Positions 34,908-47,587 of a stretch of DNA of 64,000 nt are shown here, piece after piece. Position numbers and translations under genes: made by a program. The notes beneath the pieces are model-generated. The model was not told the origin of the DNA. It worked only from the letters and a program-made list of their open reading frames with translations, and searched no databases. Location of the stretch: contig NC_077247.1 of assembly GCF_947179165.1 (NCBI RefSeq), forward strand, positions 13,281,501 to 13,345,500, written 5' to 3'. Source of the stretch: Solanum dulcamara. Taxonomy: Eukaryota > Streptophyta > Magnoliopsida > Solanales > Solanaceae. Within the stretch, counting starts at the first letter, position 1; every line of letters starts with the position of its first letter.

Positions 34908-37900
34908 TTTCATAATCCAACCCCGTAAGCCGTGATAGGTGCTCGAACTGGACACTCATCTATACCCCTGCTACTATAAGTAAACATGTCCCCTATTTAT
35001 GTTATAATGTATTGACAGGCACGACAACATATGAACTGACGAGACCATCATAAAATATAGGAATAATCGTACACACATACATATACAACCCACATACATG
35101 TCCACAGACCTCTAAGAGTAAATAGTATCATAAGGCGGAACAGGTCCCCCACCATACCCATGAATAAATAAATATATATACATCGAAAGTTAGTACCAAA
35201 ACTAGGCTCCGACACAGTGGAGCACTTCTGAGCTGCTGAGTGGAACTCCTACTCTGGCGGATCCCTAAAGTATGTATCTGTACCTGTGGGCATGAACGCA
35301 GCCCCCCCCCCCGAGAAAGAGGGGTCAGTACGACTTATGTACTGAGTATATAAGTATAGACATCATAAGGAAATTACAGTTGGTATAGGGATGCAGGGGC
35401 AAGTATGACATCTAATCATTTACTGTACCTGTAGCTACTAACATAAAGTCGTACATACTGTCATCACATCCTATACCCAGATCATTCGGAGACTTAGTGT
35501 AACAACTACATCACTCTATTATCATAAGCATCTATATATTGTTAGTGCTATCTCATATAATAATGCTGAGGAACAAATTGACTGATCCATATACCATATA
35601 GTAATATCGAGGAACGTTCGGCCTGATCTAGATATCATATAGTAATGCCGAGGAATGTTTGGCCCGATCCATATATTATATAGTAATATCGAGGAACGTT
35701 CAGCCCGATCCATATATTATATAGTTATGCCGAGGAATATTTGACCCGATTTATATATTATATAGTAATACCGAGGAACGTTCGGCCTGATCTATGTATT
35801 ATATATTAAGACCGAGGAATATTCGGCCCGATCCATATATTATATAGTAATACCGAGGAACATTCGGCCCTATCCATATATTATATAGTAATGTTGAGGA
35901 ACGTTCGGCTCCATCCATATATTACATATACATACATACTCGTCCCTCTAGTGAGTAACCATATGCATTTTAGATTGTATTTGAACTCGATGGAATACTC
36001 AAAATATGCTATCGTTCAAAAACCAAGACAAGAGTCATATCAAGTACCTTTTTATTGCCACTATGGATTAGGTCAAAATAGAACTTTTGGAATCATATTC
36101 CCATATCAGGTCATCATCAAATATCTTTTGGGAATCAAGAAGTTGGCTATCCTAGTGGCTTTAGAAAGAGGAACTTCCTTGGAATCATATACACTTCATC
36201 TATTTGTCTCATAAGATCATGCCAAAAAGAAAGGAATATTAGCTTTACATACTTACTACTTCCCAATGTATAGAAAAACTTGAGAAGCAATAGCTCAATT
36301 ACTGTAAGAGTTCTAACATTAGAGGATGAGTAAGAAACACTTAGGAATGGAGTCACCTTCGAGATTATATCATCTTTTATGTACATCTAGGACATGCCAA
36401 AAGAAGAGAAAGGGTAGGCTTTATATACTATCTACTCTCCCTCATGGAGTCATTACATACATATATCAGCATATACTTATGTCGAGACATGTCAAAAGGA
36501 AAGAAGGGTATCTTTACATACTTATGCCAAAAACATGCCAAAAGAAAGGAGATAGCTTCACATACCTCTTTAGGGATTAATTGTAACCCATCTTGCCTCG
36601 ATATCTTCTTAACCTATTTAACATGAAATTAATACTAAGGTTAATAGCCTTTCACTTTACAATATACCACTCTATAACCAAGTGCTAATAGGAGTCATTT
36701 CCTACCCATTAACCTCGACTAGTTTGTTACTAGTTCCGAGGCTACTGAAAATCGGCCAGCATTTCCCCTATAACTTCAACGTCCCTAAGATTTTGACTCA
36801 GCCAAAATATCAACAACCATACCAACAACAATAACCATAAGCATATTTACAAGTAAGTCACTTCAACATTTCACAATACAAGCTCCAAACAACTAGCTCC
36901 AAAATACAATACCAAAATAGAGTTTTTAATCTTTATTTCAAAAAATCTTTAACCATCCCAAATGGAGGGTCGTGTGGCTGCAACCAGAAGCGCACACACC
37001 ATTTTTTAAAAACTTTACATCCCTGAAACAAACCACCAAACTAGATGAAATCACAGCACCATAAAGACAACACACTACGCGACTTCGATTTAACTACAAC
37101 GACTTCAATTTAGTTTGTTTCTAGCGTATAGCATCCTTATGAAATTTTACACTTCCAAACCTATTTAAGACATGTAATATAACTCATAGAGACATCATAA
37201 ACTCCAATTTGAAAGAGAAACCCTTACCTTGCCCGGAACTCATCAAACTCATCGAAACTTGCCTCGGAAGTCCCTTTAGCGCGCCTAAAACTTTCTGGTT
37301 GTTTGATAATATTTTGGGCTGCTCCAAATCCTAAATTATCATTAATAACACCTTCATAACATCATGTTACACCCTAGATAATTAATTTACGGAAAGAAAT
37401 TGGAGACTCACTTTTTTTTCTCCCAAATCCGAGCTCTCTCTCTCTCTAGCATTAAGTTTCTCTCCTTTCTTTTCTCTAGAATTTTCTTGTAGTCTTTTTT
37501 TTTGATAAAGATGAACTTAAGGGATAAGAATGAGTTGAAAAGTCATCAAATATGTATATATATACCACCTTAGGGGGTGACACATTTCAAGCCCTAAGTG
37601 GTGACACGTTTCAAGCCCTTGTTGGGCCAACACATCGCACCACCCCTCATGGGCTGCCACATGGAAGGTGGGAGCCCACCCTCTTGCTGCAGCTATTGCC
37701 ATGTGGCACTTCCAGCTATTGCCATGTGTCACTCTCCCATGCTGCCACATGGCACTCTCTTCTTCTCCTTATGGGTTCGTAATCTCATCTTGCTTTACGA
37801 ACCTATGTAATCATTGGTATGTACGCTTGGTATGCACTTAAGTAGCTTGAGTATATAAGGTTTTCAAGTTGGTAGCTTACGTAAGTAAGTCAAATCCTAC

Positions 37901-38155
37901 AACTCATTACTTGGCCTCCAACTTCTTCCGGAATCTTATAGCCCTAATTCAAATCTTTTCTACTATGGAGTATCACATTCTCCTTTCCTTAGAGTTGTTT
38001 GATAGCGTTATAAATTATCCGACTCACATGGTAACCCTAAAGATCTTGAAGAAACTTTAAGTAACTTAAGAGGCTTACAATCCTTGCAAGAAACTTAAGA
38101 GCCTTTCAAGAGACTTAAGAATGCGTTCCAAGGTACAAAAGTATGGGGTGTAATA
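34908..38155 (-). repeat. Element J 5' LTR (3248 bp)
   Basis: Aligns with 28091-31196 along its full length with moderate divergence (roughly one in ten bases by eye), so the insertion is not recent. The word cluster is at 37565-37775 and the minisatellite has nine units. Confidence 0.87.
35559..35927 (-). repeat. Minisatellite in J 5' LTR, 41 bp x 9
   Basis: Units start at 35559, 35600, 35641, 35682, 35723, 35764, 35805, 35846 and 35887 with no change in period. Two more units than the 3' LTR. Confidence 0.92.
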
Positions 38156-38160
38156 ATATA
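38156..38160. repeat. Right target-site duplication of element J
   Basis: ATATA directly after the LTR end; here the terminal TGTTACACC is mutated (TATTACACC). Confidence 0.75.
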
Positions 38161-40050
38161 AGAACCCAAGGGAACAAAAAGACTAGTAATCTAGGCCCGC
38201 AATCTTTGCCAGACCTATGATTACCTTCTTGGGTTGGGCAACGCCAACACAAAACTCAAGCCAGGGGAACACTCCTAAGTTGAAATCTTCGCTTTATACT
38301 GCAAACTCCAAACTATTTAGTCATCATGGGTATCCAACCAATCCTATACCACAATAACAACTCCCAACACCATCTAAACATTTCCCCAATAATCACAAAG
38401 GAAAATCAAGCACCACTTAAACATCAAAAATCGACAAGAACTCAAAATAAGCAACTCAACCAAGGGCACAAGTCAAAAATTTTAACCTGATGACTCCCAA
38501 AACAGTAACTTGAGTTTGAAACCTATCTTTAAAACTTAGATGTATCCTTCAGAACAGAAACGACTACTTGAAGGGGAAACCAAGTCCTCAGGAAGAATCC
38601 ACATTAAGACCAACTCCAATGTCACTTTGCTGCCAAAAAAACTTCTAGAAAAAGAAACAACATAAGAAAATAACTCAAGATCAATGGAAATTGATGCCAT
38701 GAGTACACATACCACTCCACGAATGCAAATCTGAGTAAACCACCAATCCAAGAGAAAAATTGACCCAATAAGTAGCTTGTTAGCATACTAAACCTGCCAA
38801 AAGTGACCCAATGGAACCTAACTACCACATCAAACACCACAAGTCAATCCGCTAGTGCAAGTCTGAGCTAACCACCCAAGCTCATGAACAACTAAGTTGA
38901 TAGGTAGCAATTGTATAAATCAACCCATCAAAAGAAACCAATGTAAAGCTAAACCACCACAAGGTACACTGCGAGCTATCCACAATGACACATGTGAACC
39001 TTGCACCCTGAACAAGAAACCAAGAGATAATCTCATGAATTACTTTGACTCATCCTAAGTCCAAGCTTTCTAAGAGAAATTCCATTAGCCCATGGAAGAC
39101 GAAGTCCGAATTAGGCAAAGCACACTACAACAGTAGACCCAAATCAACAATATGACTCTTTCAACCATCCACACACCCACTGTAGTTTACCGATAGAACC
39201 AAGGTACAAAAGGTAGTCCTAGTAGTAAGGTAAAATGATTTGGTTACTCAAATTTCCAAAATGCATTAACTAACCACCTCAAAGTCCATAAGTCACAAGA
39301 GAAAACCAAGATAATTCTAATAAATCAAGACTCATCAATATGAATCCTCTTACTCCACAATCATCCCTTCCCTCTATTTGTTTGTCAGTCACAAGCATCA
39401 AAAAATAGCCATTTCCATGAATCTACTAGAACCATTTTTACATGATGCTTCAAGATAAAATATCACCCTACTTAGAATGAACAAGGAAAAATTCCATTTT
39501 CAACCTTCCCAACTCAATATTGTAATATGACACCACAATAAACAACTAGCTGAACCAATCACTTAACCATCAAACTTATTATGAAGAGACAACCCACCCA
39601 AATATGAAGGGAAAACCTTAACTTCCCCATTTTAAGACCTAAGAATAGGAAATCAAAATAAGAGAGAGTCAACAAATGGAATTTATAGTAGACTATAAGG
39701 GATACAACTACTGACAGACCCTTCTCTCGGCAGTAATGTCATGTCTGCTAAGCATACTAGGAGGGGCAAGCTAGAAAGGGGAAAAGGGACTAAGCTAAAT
39801 AGGAATCCCCTAGATAAACCAACTAAGCTCAATATCCAAAAGGTATAACTCTACCACTACTACCACATAACAATAACACCAATATGACCTACTACCTAGG
39901 CAAGATAAACACATGCACATAGCTTTAAATAAAGTTGTCATAGTAACAATAGAAAAGTAATTAGGCTAAATAAGCACGATCATATAAGTCCAAGTAAAAT
40001 AAGTACAAGAATCACAAGTTGAATCTAATAAGTCAAGTAATCACTAATGG
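38161..40050 (-). other. Element H: internal sequence without recognisable pol
   Basis: About 1.9 kb between H's gag and the insertion of J. The plus strand is rich in A and C. No protease, RT, RNase H, integrase or chromodomain block in any frame; open frames are at most about 70 codons. It could be non-coding cargo or sequence decayed past recognition. Confidence 0.55.
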
Positions 40051-41200
40051 GTATGAAGACCCCAACACCCATGCACTATACACAAGTTCCTAGAAACAAA
40101 TTCACACAGATCCGATTGATACCTAGAGCCTCGTTTTCTATCTGAACTGTAGAAGTATGGGATGGAATACGCCTACCCTTGAACTGCACTCCTAAACCAC
40201 CAATTGCAACACTCGGGGTACCACCTCTAATTAATTATCCCTGAGCCCTATGTATTCGATCTTGCCAAATTTATTACCGGTGATGTATGACTGTAGGACA
40301 CACCTAAGCCAAATTCCCAAACTCATTGCACGTATAACACTTTCCATCAAAATTAGCCTATTGAGATGAACCAGCTGAAGTATAAGCCCTAAAACCTAAA
40401 TGCTCAAATAGCAAAACTTGAGATCTCTGTCATGAACTCTATCCACCATGGGTACCATAACCTATCACAGGACCACCTGGAACCTGAGGTACTTCAGCCA
40501 TGGGTCCAATAGGTCTAGAGTAAAGCTGACCCTCACTAGGATGATGCCTACCTCGAAGTAGGGTGCTATCTCTATTGTACTGATGACAAAATCTCCTATC
40601 TCCACCTCTGTAAGTTTCTATATATACATGATCCATATAACTCACATAACTAACCACGTGGGAAAAGTAGACCCCACTTCAATCAATTGTTGTGATGCTA
40701 GGCGGAGCGGTAAAATTAATTCCTTAATAAATCACTGAGTTATGTCTCACTCTATAAGAAACGTTGTAGGAGCCTGCCCTGTCCAATTTAGGAACTCTAT
40801 CACATACTCAGAGATCGAAGAAGAACTCTACTGAGGACCTATAAGTCCAGCTCTAGGATGAGAACAACTTGATGTATCCAAAACCACACCTGCTTATGGT
40901 GAACGCTCATCAAGACGCTAAATCTCCAATGCTTGATCCAAAAGAGCCGAGATGGTCATAGATAATATCGAATCCTGGGTAGTATGTGCTGATGCTCCAG
41001 CCAAGCCCATTGGAAAACTTGTGTTGTCTATCTAAGGAGGAATGAATTCTAAGAAATTATTTACATATTAATCAAATTTATTTACACGATTAGGGATCAA
41101 GAATGGAGTTTTCCTAAAATACCCTATAGCCTCTCGAAGATAGGATACGGACGTCTCTGCACTGCTCCGTAGGAATCTACTGGCACTTGCTCTCATATCG
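40050..41200 (-). pseudogene. Element H gag with damaged zinc knuckle
   Basis: Minus frames from the primer site downward show a decayed capsid-like domain (about 41080-40680) and an open part at 40657 to 40439 with a basic, Gln/Pro/Gly-rich linker. A knuckle follows at 40360 to 40310 reading CYTCNEFGNLA.VCP: the His of CX2CX4HX4C is Asn and a stop interrupts the last spacer. The position after a perfect primer site supports gag. No protease follows. Confidence 0.65.
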
Positions 41201-41219
41201 ATGACACCGGTGAAACTAA

Positions 41220-41231
41220 GCTCTGATACCA
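41220..41231 (-). promoter_or_regulatory. Element H primer-binding site
   Basis: Minus strand TGGTATCAGAGC, a full 12-base match to the usual initiator tRNA-Met site, three bases from the LTR. Confidence 0.93.
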
Positions 41232-41234
41232 CTT

Positions 41235-44200
41235 TATCATGACCTAATTTCTCAAGTCATGATGGCACCTACAATAATCCCACCAATAGGTAAGACTAAA
41301 CCCATAGTCCGGGATCATAGACAACGGAACATTACTAGAGGAATAAAAGAACCAAATAATAAAGTTAATAATAACAATAATAAGAAGAAAAGAAGAGTGA
41401 GAATAATACAACAAAATAACCCCCAAGACCTAGTATCAGTCGGTATTTGAGCTAATAAACTAATATAAAGGAATCCAAGGCGTATACAAATAAAGTAATA
41501 ATAATGGTAATACAGACTGTCTTCGAACACAAAATAAGGACTAGTCCAAGCCAAAATAGAGGGAGATAAGCAACTCTAAATGCAAATAGCTCACCCAATT
41601 CTCAAAAATTCAAGAGTTGCTCCACACGATATCCAATCAGTAGTGAAAACCCATACTATGATCTACAGGGTGCAGAAGTGTAGTATCAGTACCAACAAGT
41701 GGCATTTAGTAGGCATCAGCTGACTGAGCTCTAAAGATAAAGCAAGTATAAAGAATATGTAAGCAAGGAGTATATATCATACGTAACTAATAAGGATAGT
41801 AAGGAAGCCTGCAATAAGAAGCATCATATATAGGAAAAAGAGAGTAGGTAAGAAACAAGCAAGGAAACCAATGACGTATCTGGTGGCGCCAGCCTAAGAT
41901 CCAAACACGATGACACACTACGGAGGAGGAAAACTAAGTGACAACCTATGAACAGAACTAATCATGGATATCACATAAAGGCCCCAAAGGATCGTATCAA
42001 CTAAATATTTGCACAAAAAGTTAGATAAATAAGAACAAGGGAAGTAACTACCTTCAAACAAGATACCACCCTTTATACCGCCAAAAGTTCGCAAATAGTA
42101 AATCAATACTTCCTAAGCCCCTATGTGCCAAGAAGTTAACTTACAAACAGGTAAACCCGTATTACATCCCATACTATAGACACGTATAAACAACTATGCT
42201 TGTGATAGACAATGCATATATGTATGAAAGTAATGTAGTAAAACCAGTAGTACCAGTAGGACCCATGCACCTCTATAGGATATCCATGGGGGCTCGGGAA
42301 TGCCCTTATATACCGTGTGGTCCCAATCTAGGTATTATGTCAATCTATAACATGAGTGCATCCTCGATACCTCAAATCAATTTCATAAAATGAGGGCATC
42401 CTCGATGTCTCGAATCAGTATAGTAAAATAAGTGCATTCTCGATGCCTCCAATCTACTAAAATAGTAGTCATCAAGAAAGTGAGACCCTCATTCAAAAAT
42501 ATATATAAAATAGTTTAGGTTACAACCCAACTTTCTCAAATCAATGCTAGAGCCAATGTATGCACCGGGGTCGACTATATGCGGGAGAAGACGATAATCT
42601 AATGTAATGCATGCTATCACTAACACCTAAACAACAAGTATAAATCACAAAAAAATAATGAGACCACAAGCACCTTACCCTCTAGAGAATACAAGCAAGC
42701 CTCAGAAATACCACTGACCTCTAATCAATGCTTAAAGCTCGAATCTACTCGTCTAACTCAACCATAAGGCCCAAAAGGGAACTCAACCCTAACTAGGTAA
42801 CAAAAAGTTGAAAAATGAGGAAACAAGTTCTCAAGTAGTAAATTAATACCTCCAAATCCATCTGGGAAATATGACCTTGATATTCATAACCACAGATAGC
42901 CCTGCCAAACGGCAACAGGAAAGCATAGGGGATTCTAACTCGGAACCCAATAGTAATTCACAAGCCTAACTGGGTGGAAAACATAAATACTTCAATAATG
43001 AAGAACACTAAGTATCATAAACTCCCACCAACAATGTCTACAACAACTAAGGTTCAAAGCACAATTCAAGTCTAAGGCATAAATCACCTAAAATAAGTTA
43101 ACCAAAGCCAAACTAAGCCATAGTCTACAATCTTACCAATTAGACAGAAAATCTAATAAAGGTAAACTAGCCTAAGGCTCATACCAGGACAATGAGACCA
43201 TAATTTTGGAGTCAAGCCTAACCCATCACATACATTCCAAACCACAAGCAATTTATACTAGACAATACCCTATGAAACTCAATCAAAAGAATAGAGATTA
43301 TAGCCTACCTCAAAGTCGAACACGTGCGCTCTAAGTCCACTTCCCAATATCTTTCCTCTACAAAAATAACTCCAAATGCATCCACGCTATCAAAAAGTTG
43401 ATCACCTCATCAATACAAATGTATGGACATTAAAATTATATTTTTCAGAAATGGACCCTAAATTAGGTCTACAATGGGATTGTGGGACCTACAATTGGAA
43501 TCCCAAAACTGACTCTGTGAAATTGTTCTAAACATACTATTATACTTGTACCCTAAAATTGGGTGAATATCGATGCTCTAAATGACCTAAATCATCCTAA
43601 CAATTAAAATCACCATTGAAGTTTAAAGTTAACCTAGGGCATCTATTTTAGGGTGAAGATTACCTCAAAACGACACTTGCATGCTTTCCTGAACCTACCA
43701 ATCCATACCCATGGTCAATATGAACCCACCAGACTTGGAATCACCTAATTTAGAGCTTTCTAGATCCTAAAATCTCTAAATAGACAATAAAGGTCAGGGT
43801 TGTTCGTGTCTGGTCTTAAATTATAAGACCAAGAGAGACAATACATCGCGATCATGACTTTTAGCCTCACGATAACGAAGTCCACTGAGCCAGTACATTA
43901 TGATCGTGATGACCAGCCTCATGAATGCAAAGGTCTAGATGATAGGTCTTCGCGATCATGACGCCTATGGATCACGAAAGTGATGAGCAATGGTGCTGGC
44001 AGTGGTAGTGCTGCACCAGCTCAAACTTGAGCTTTGAATAAGCTCCAATAGGCTACTCGGGATTCATTTAGAATCCCATGTTCATAAATGGACTATGCTA
44101 CCCTACTAAATTAGAGGTTCTGAACTCAATGGAGCAGTCTAAATTTCCATCTGAGGTTATCTTGACAAAATGTGTTCCCCACACCCAAGCATTATTTTTT

Positions 44201-44691
44201 TCATTTCTATAAGGAGGCTAAAAATGGGACCGAAAGCCTCGAAACACGAACGAAAGGTCATTCTAAACCAAACCCAATATTCTAGAGATAACCGCCTTAA
44301 TGGATTTTCAATCTGAGTGTGTTTATTAAGAATGTTTACCAAGGTCAATCTTAGGCCAAATTTCAAAGGCTAAAGTGCCAAATGGCCTCAAGCTCGCACC
44401 AATTACCTCGATACTCATGCCGACCTTGCTTCTTGCCTAATTTGACCATTTCAAAGCTGATGAAACCATCAGCATTCCATTCTGAGGTTGTTTACCTGAA
44501 GCTATGACCGAAGTCAACTTTTCAAGTTATAAAAACTTTAGAATAGGGAAATAGGCATAAAATTAAAACAAATGGCTAGGCGACTGAACTGTCAGTGCCA
44601 AAAAGTCATAAATGGCTTGGGGTCGCTACATAAAAGCTATAAATGTTGAAAGGATCGAAAAGGATGAAAAATGACATGGAGAGTCATTACA
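41235..44691 (-). repeat. Element H 5' LTR (3457 bp)
   Basis: Starts TGTAATGACTC at 44691 (minus) and ends next to the primer site. About 600 bp longer than the 3' LTR copy, with extra sequence mainly near the inner end (41290-42100). The word cluster at 43840-43995 uses ATCGCGATCATGA and GATCGTGAT words. Confidence 0.83.
42354..42467 (-). repeat. Minisatellite in H 5' LTR, 38 bp x 3
   Basis: Units start at 42354, 42392 and 42430, same core as 25662-25838. Confidence 0.82.
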
Positions 44692-45990
44692 CCACTTCAT
44701 CTAAGCATAAGAATCCAATCAAATCCAATATTGCAAATCATGTTATGTAGTCAAATTGGACTCTAATCCAATCCATCTCATCTCAATTGTCAATATTTTC
44801 ATTTGGAATTATTTCCAAGACTCATTCATGACTAATCAAGACTCCAAATCAACAATCATTTAGACTTTTACTATCCAACTCAAGTTTGACTCATACTCAT
44901 TCAACATTAACCAATAAAACTTTTAAACTCAATCATTGTGTAGAACACTGAAATTAGTACTCAAGTAGGGTTCATGTAAGGAGAAACATAGTCATTTATT
45001 TCAAGTGTTTACTTCATGAAACTATCAATCATGTAGAGTTATGCAAAAATATACTAGGATTTAAAGAGATCTTTAAAAAATCCATTCGTAGGAGACCCAT
45101 ATCACTTACTACTCAACCAATCATATACTTAAGGAATGTGAGAGAACTTAAACCATGCTTTAGTTAGACTTACATACCTGAATCTTAGGAATTACTGGAT
45201 AAAAGTGTTGGGTTTTGAACCTTGTAGCTTAAAGTTGAGAAACTAATCTCTAGATTTGTGAAGAAGATCTTGAACGTGGAGTCTTTAGATCTCCTAATAT
45301 TGGGGAATTCCCTTTCTTGAAGTTATTGATATTTGGGAGAAGGAGAATTTGGGATTTTAAGAGTATCTCTATGTATAAGAATGTTATTAGGTTGAAAGAC
45401 TGAGAAAAATTTCTTTTTAATAAATCTCATCAGCAATTTCAGTGAGTTGGAGGTCTCCTCACCGAACCATTCAGTGAGTCGTCAAAGGGTATTTTAGCTC
45501 ACCTAAAATAATAGTTTCTGGAAGATTTCATATCCATTTGGCGAGATAAATCGGCTTGTCACTGAAAAATTTGGCGAGTCGCCAAATCGGCAGGAGAGGT
45601 CACCGAATTGCCATGTTCGAACATGCTTCAGTAAAATGACAATAACTTTCTACTCCAAACTCCAAATGAGGTGAACTTGGTTGTGTTGGAAAGAGGACAC
45701 AAAGATTTTTAATTAGATAGGTCATAGGAAACATAAATATTGATATTATGAGAGATATGATCATTTAAAGTTGACCCTCATATGATCTTATAGGAAAATT
45801 CAATCGGTAAATGATATTTAAACTCGACTTAGTAATAGCGGTTCCTTATGACCCTAATTCACCTCCAATATACCTCAAATACTTAGGAATTGATCCTAAA
45901 ATATATATACAATTATAATTCATCATGCTCGAGCCTATAGCATAATAAGAATGGCTCGGGTCTTATCTTAAAAAGTTTAGGGGTATAACA
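44692..45990 (-). repeat. LTR fragment K (outer part of a Ty3/gypsy LTR)
   Basis: In minus orientation it starts TGTTATACCCC at 45990. It carries a word cluster at 45425-45625 (GGCGAGTCGCCAAAT, CACCGAA, GTGAGTCG words) followed by a TATA-like TATACATAG (45369-45377), and a CAGGTATGTAAG motif near 45170, an arrangement seen in other LTRs here. It is cut at 44692 by element H. The inner part and any coding region are missing. It was probably inserted in element F's LTR. Confidence 0.65.
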
Positions 45991-47572
45991 AATTTTTAGT
46001 ACACTATAGGCTTGGAATTTTCCCAATAATATTGTAAACTTACTTCATTGGGTCAATGAGGTCATACATAACAGATCTTACAAGTGTTCTATGCTTGATT
46101 TATATTCTATCCATTAAACATTTTACATGTCCTTACGTGGAATGTACACTTGTTCCCTAATTTAAATGTACCCACGTGCTTCATTAGTCCACACGTTGAT
46201 ACACACTTTCATTTGACATCATCTATTGATTGTTCAGCTATTGTATCATCTTATATAGTCTATACCTCTCCATTTGAGGAGTTATACATTTCCATTTGAA
46301 ATACATGTATGCACCCATTTGAAATGTCCAAATGTGTTTCAAATGAGCCATGTAATAACTAGAATCACTTGTTCACTTATTATACACCTTCATGACTCAT
46401 TTGCTACATGTCGTAATGTCCTTACTTTCCACACACCTTCATGGATCATCAGTAAATATTCTTTGTGCCTAATGAAATTCATTGAGTTATTTAAGTTCCT
46501 AAGTATCACATCAAAGTTACATTTTGCTTCCTATATCATTGTTGCTGCCTCATTTAGTTTATTCACATGATTATATCACTAGTATATAGTCCCAAAGCTC
46601 AAAAGTGTTATGAATACTAAATGAATAATCTCAAAGATTAAAAAGACTAAGTAAAGTCAATCTATATAATTATGGGTGGTAGCTCATAGGCTAAAAACCT
46701 AGCATAGGTCGATCTCAAAAGCAAAGCTTTGTATTTTTGGGTGGTAACTCAGGGTTATAATACCTCGCATGGAATGATCCCAATTTATGTGTTTAAGGGT
46801 GGTAGCCTAAGGACGAAATTCTAGCATAGGTCGATCCCTATTTGATATCTACGAAGACAATATCCCAAGGGTTAAAATGTCTAGCATAGGTCATCCTCCT
46901 TCTACCACTGATCAGCTGGTCATTGTATCACATGCTATAAAGTCTTTAAGGAAAAGAGTAAAGAAAAACATGTAATGTACATAATTCCACAAGTATAAGC
47001 AAAGGTGGATCTTATCCTTATCTGTACAACATATTTATACATCTGTACAAGATTTCACTTGATCTCTTATTTCACATATGGTTACTTTATGCCTTACATA
47101 TTCAGTTCATTCTTTCATACTAAAGATCCTCATGGAGGACACTGTGTTTTATGCTGCAGGTAAAGGAAACTCAAGGTAATAAAATCTCTCTAATATAAGT
47201 ACAGGATAATCAGTAGTCTTTGGTGAGCACCATGTTGATTTGGGGCTTTGTCGAGTCTCTTAAGATATATTTGATATTATATTATGGTTAAGGGTATGGA
47301 GGGGTCCTATACCGACCTAAGCTAAGTGTCTATCTTTTAGAGGCTTTGTAGACTAATGTCAAAGTAAAGGAAAGTTGCGTATTGATTTCTAGTTAATAAG
47401 GCCTCAACATCTAAATCATGTTTTGGACCTATCTAAGTTGGTCTTTATTATAGTATCTTACCTATCCTCATCAAAGATTTATAATTATCATAGTTCCATG
47501 AACAAAGTTGGTCCTCTCAGGCCTTTAGGGACTCGAGTGCCTGTCCTTCAAAATAGGACTTGGGGCATGACA
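45991..47572 (+). repeat. Element F 5' LTR, outer part missing
   Basis: Matches 58890-60480 closely, for instance around the TTACGTGGAATGTACACTTG segment (46133 and 59037). Ends at 47572 before the primer site. Confidence 0.83.
46674..46893 (+). repeat. Degenerate tandem repeat in F 5' LTR, about 58-65 bp x 4
   Basis: Units start near 46674, 46739, 46797 and 46853, core GGGTGGTAGC and CCTAGCATAGGTCGATC. Confidence 0.78.
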
Positions 47573-47576
47573 AAAA

Positions 47577-47587
47577 TGGTACTAGAG
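47577..47587 (+). promoter_or_regulatory. Element F primer-binding site (mutated)
   Basis: TGGTACTAGAG against the usual TGGTATCAGAG, four bases after the LTR end. Confidence 0.7.

Larger units (their letters stand above)
28091..38155 (-). mobile_element. Element J: 10.1-kb gag-only LTR retrotransposon with intact target duplication
   Basis: LTRs at 28091-31196 and 34908-38155 in minus orientation, flanked by a perfect 5-bp duplication ATATA (28086-28090, 38156-38160). Internal order from the right: primer site, gag, zinc knuckle, about 1.9 kb of unassigned sequence, a chromodomain remnant and a polypurine tract. Protease, RT, RNase H and integrase cannot be found, and there is too little room for them. 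This matches the published class of terminal-repeat retrotransposons with gag only (TR-GAG). It is inserted in element H. Confidence 0.85.
25233..44691 (-). mobile_element. Element H: gag-only LTR retrotransposon, interrupted by J
   Basis: Two homologous LTRs in minus orientation (25233-28065 and 41235-44691), a perfect initiator-Met primer site and gag with zinc knuckle at 40050-41200, then about 1.9 kb of sequence with no pol domain (38161-40050). Flanking 5-mers are CCACC (25228-25232) and CCACT (44692-44696), four of five matching. The sequence left of H is LINE M but the sequence right of H is LTR fragment K, so either the 5-mer match is chance or the locus was rearranged. LTR inner ends resemble element G. 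Confidence 0.78.

Noticed and set aside
46274..46570. 98-codon plus frame
   Set aside because: Lies in the F LTR, is broken in the partner LTR (59200-59470) and has no motif.
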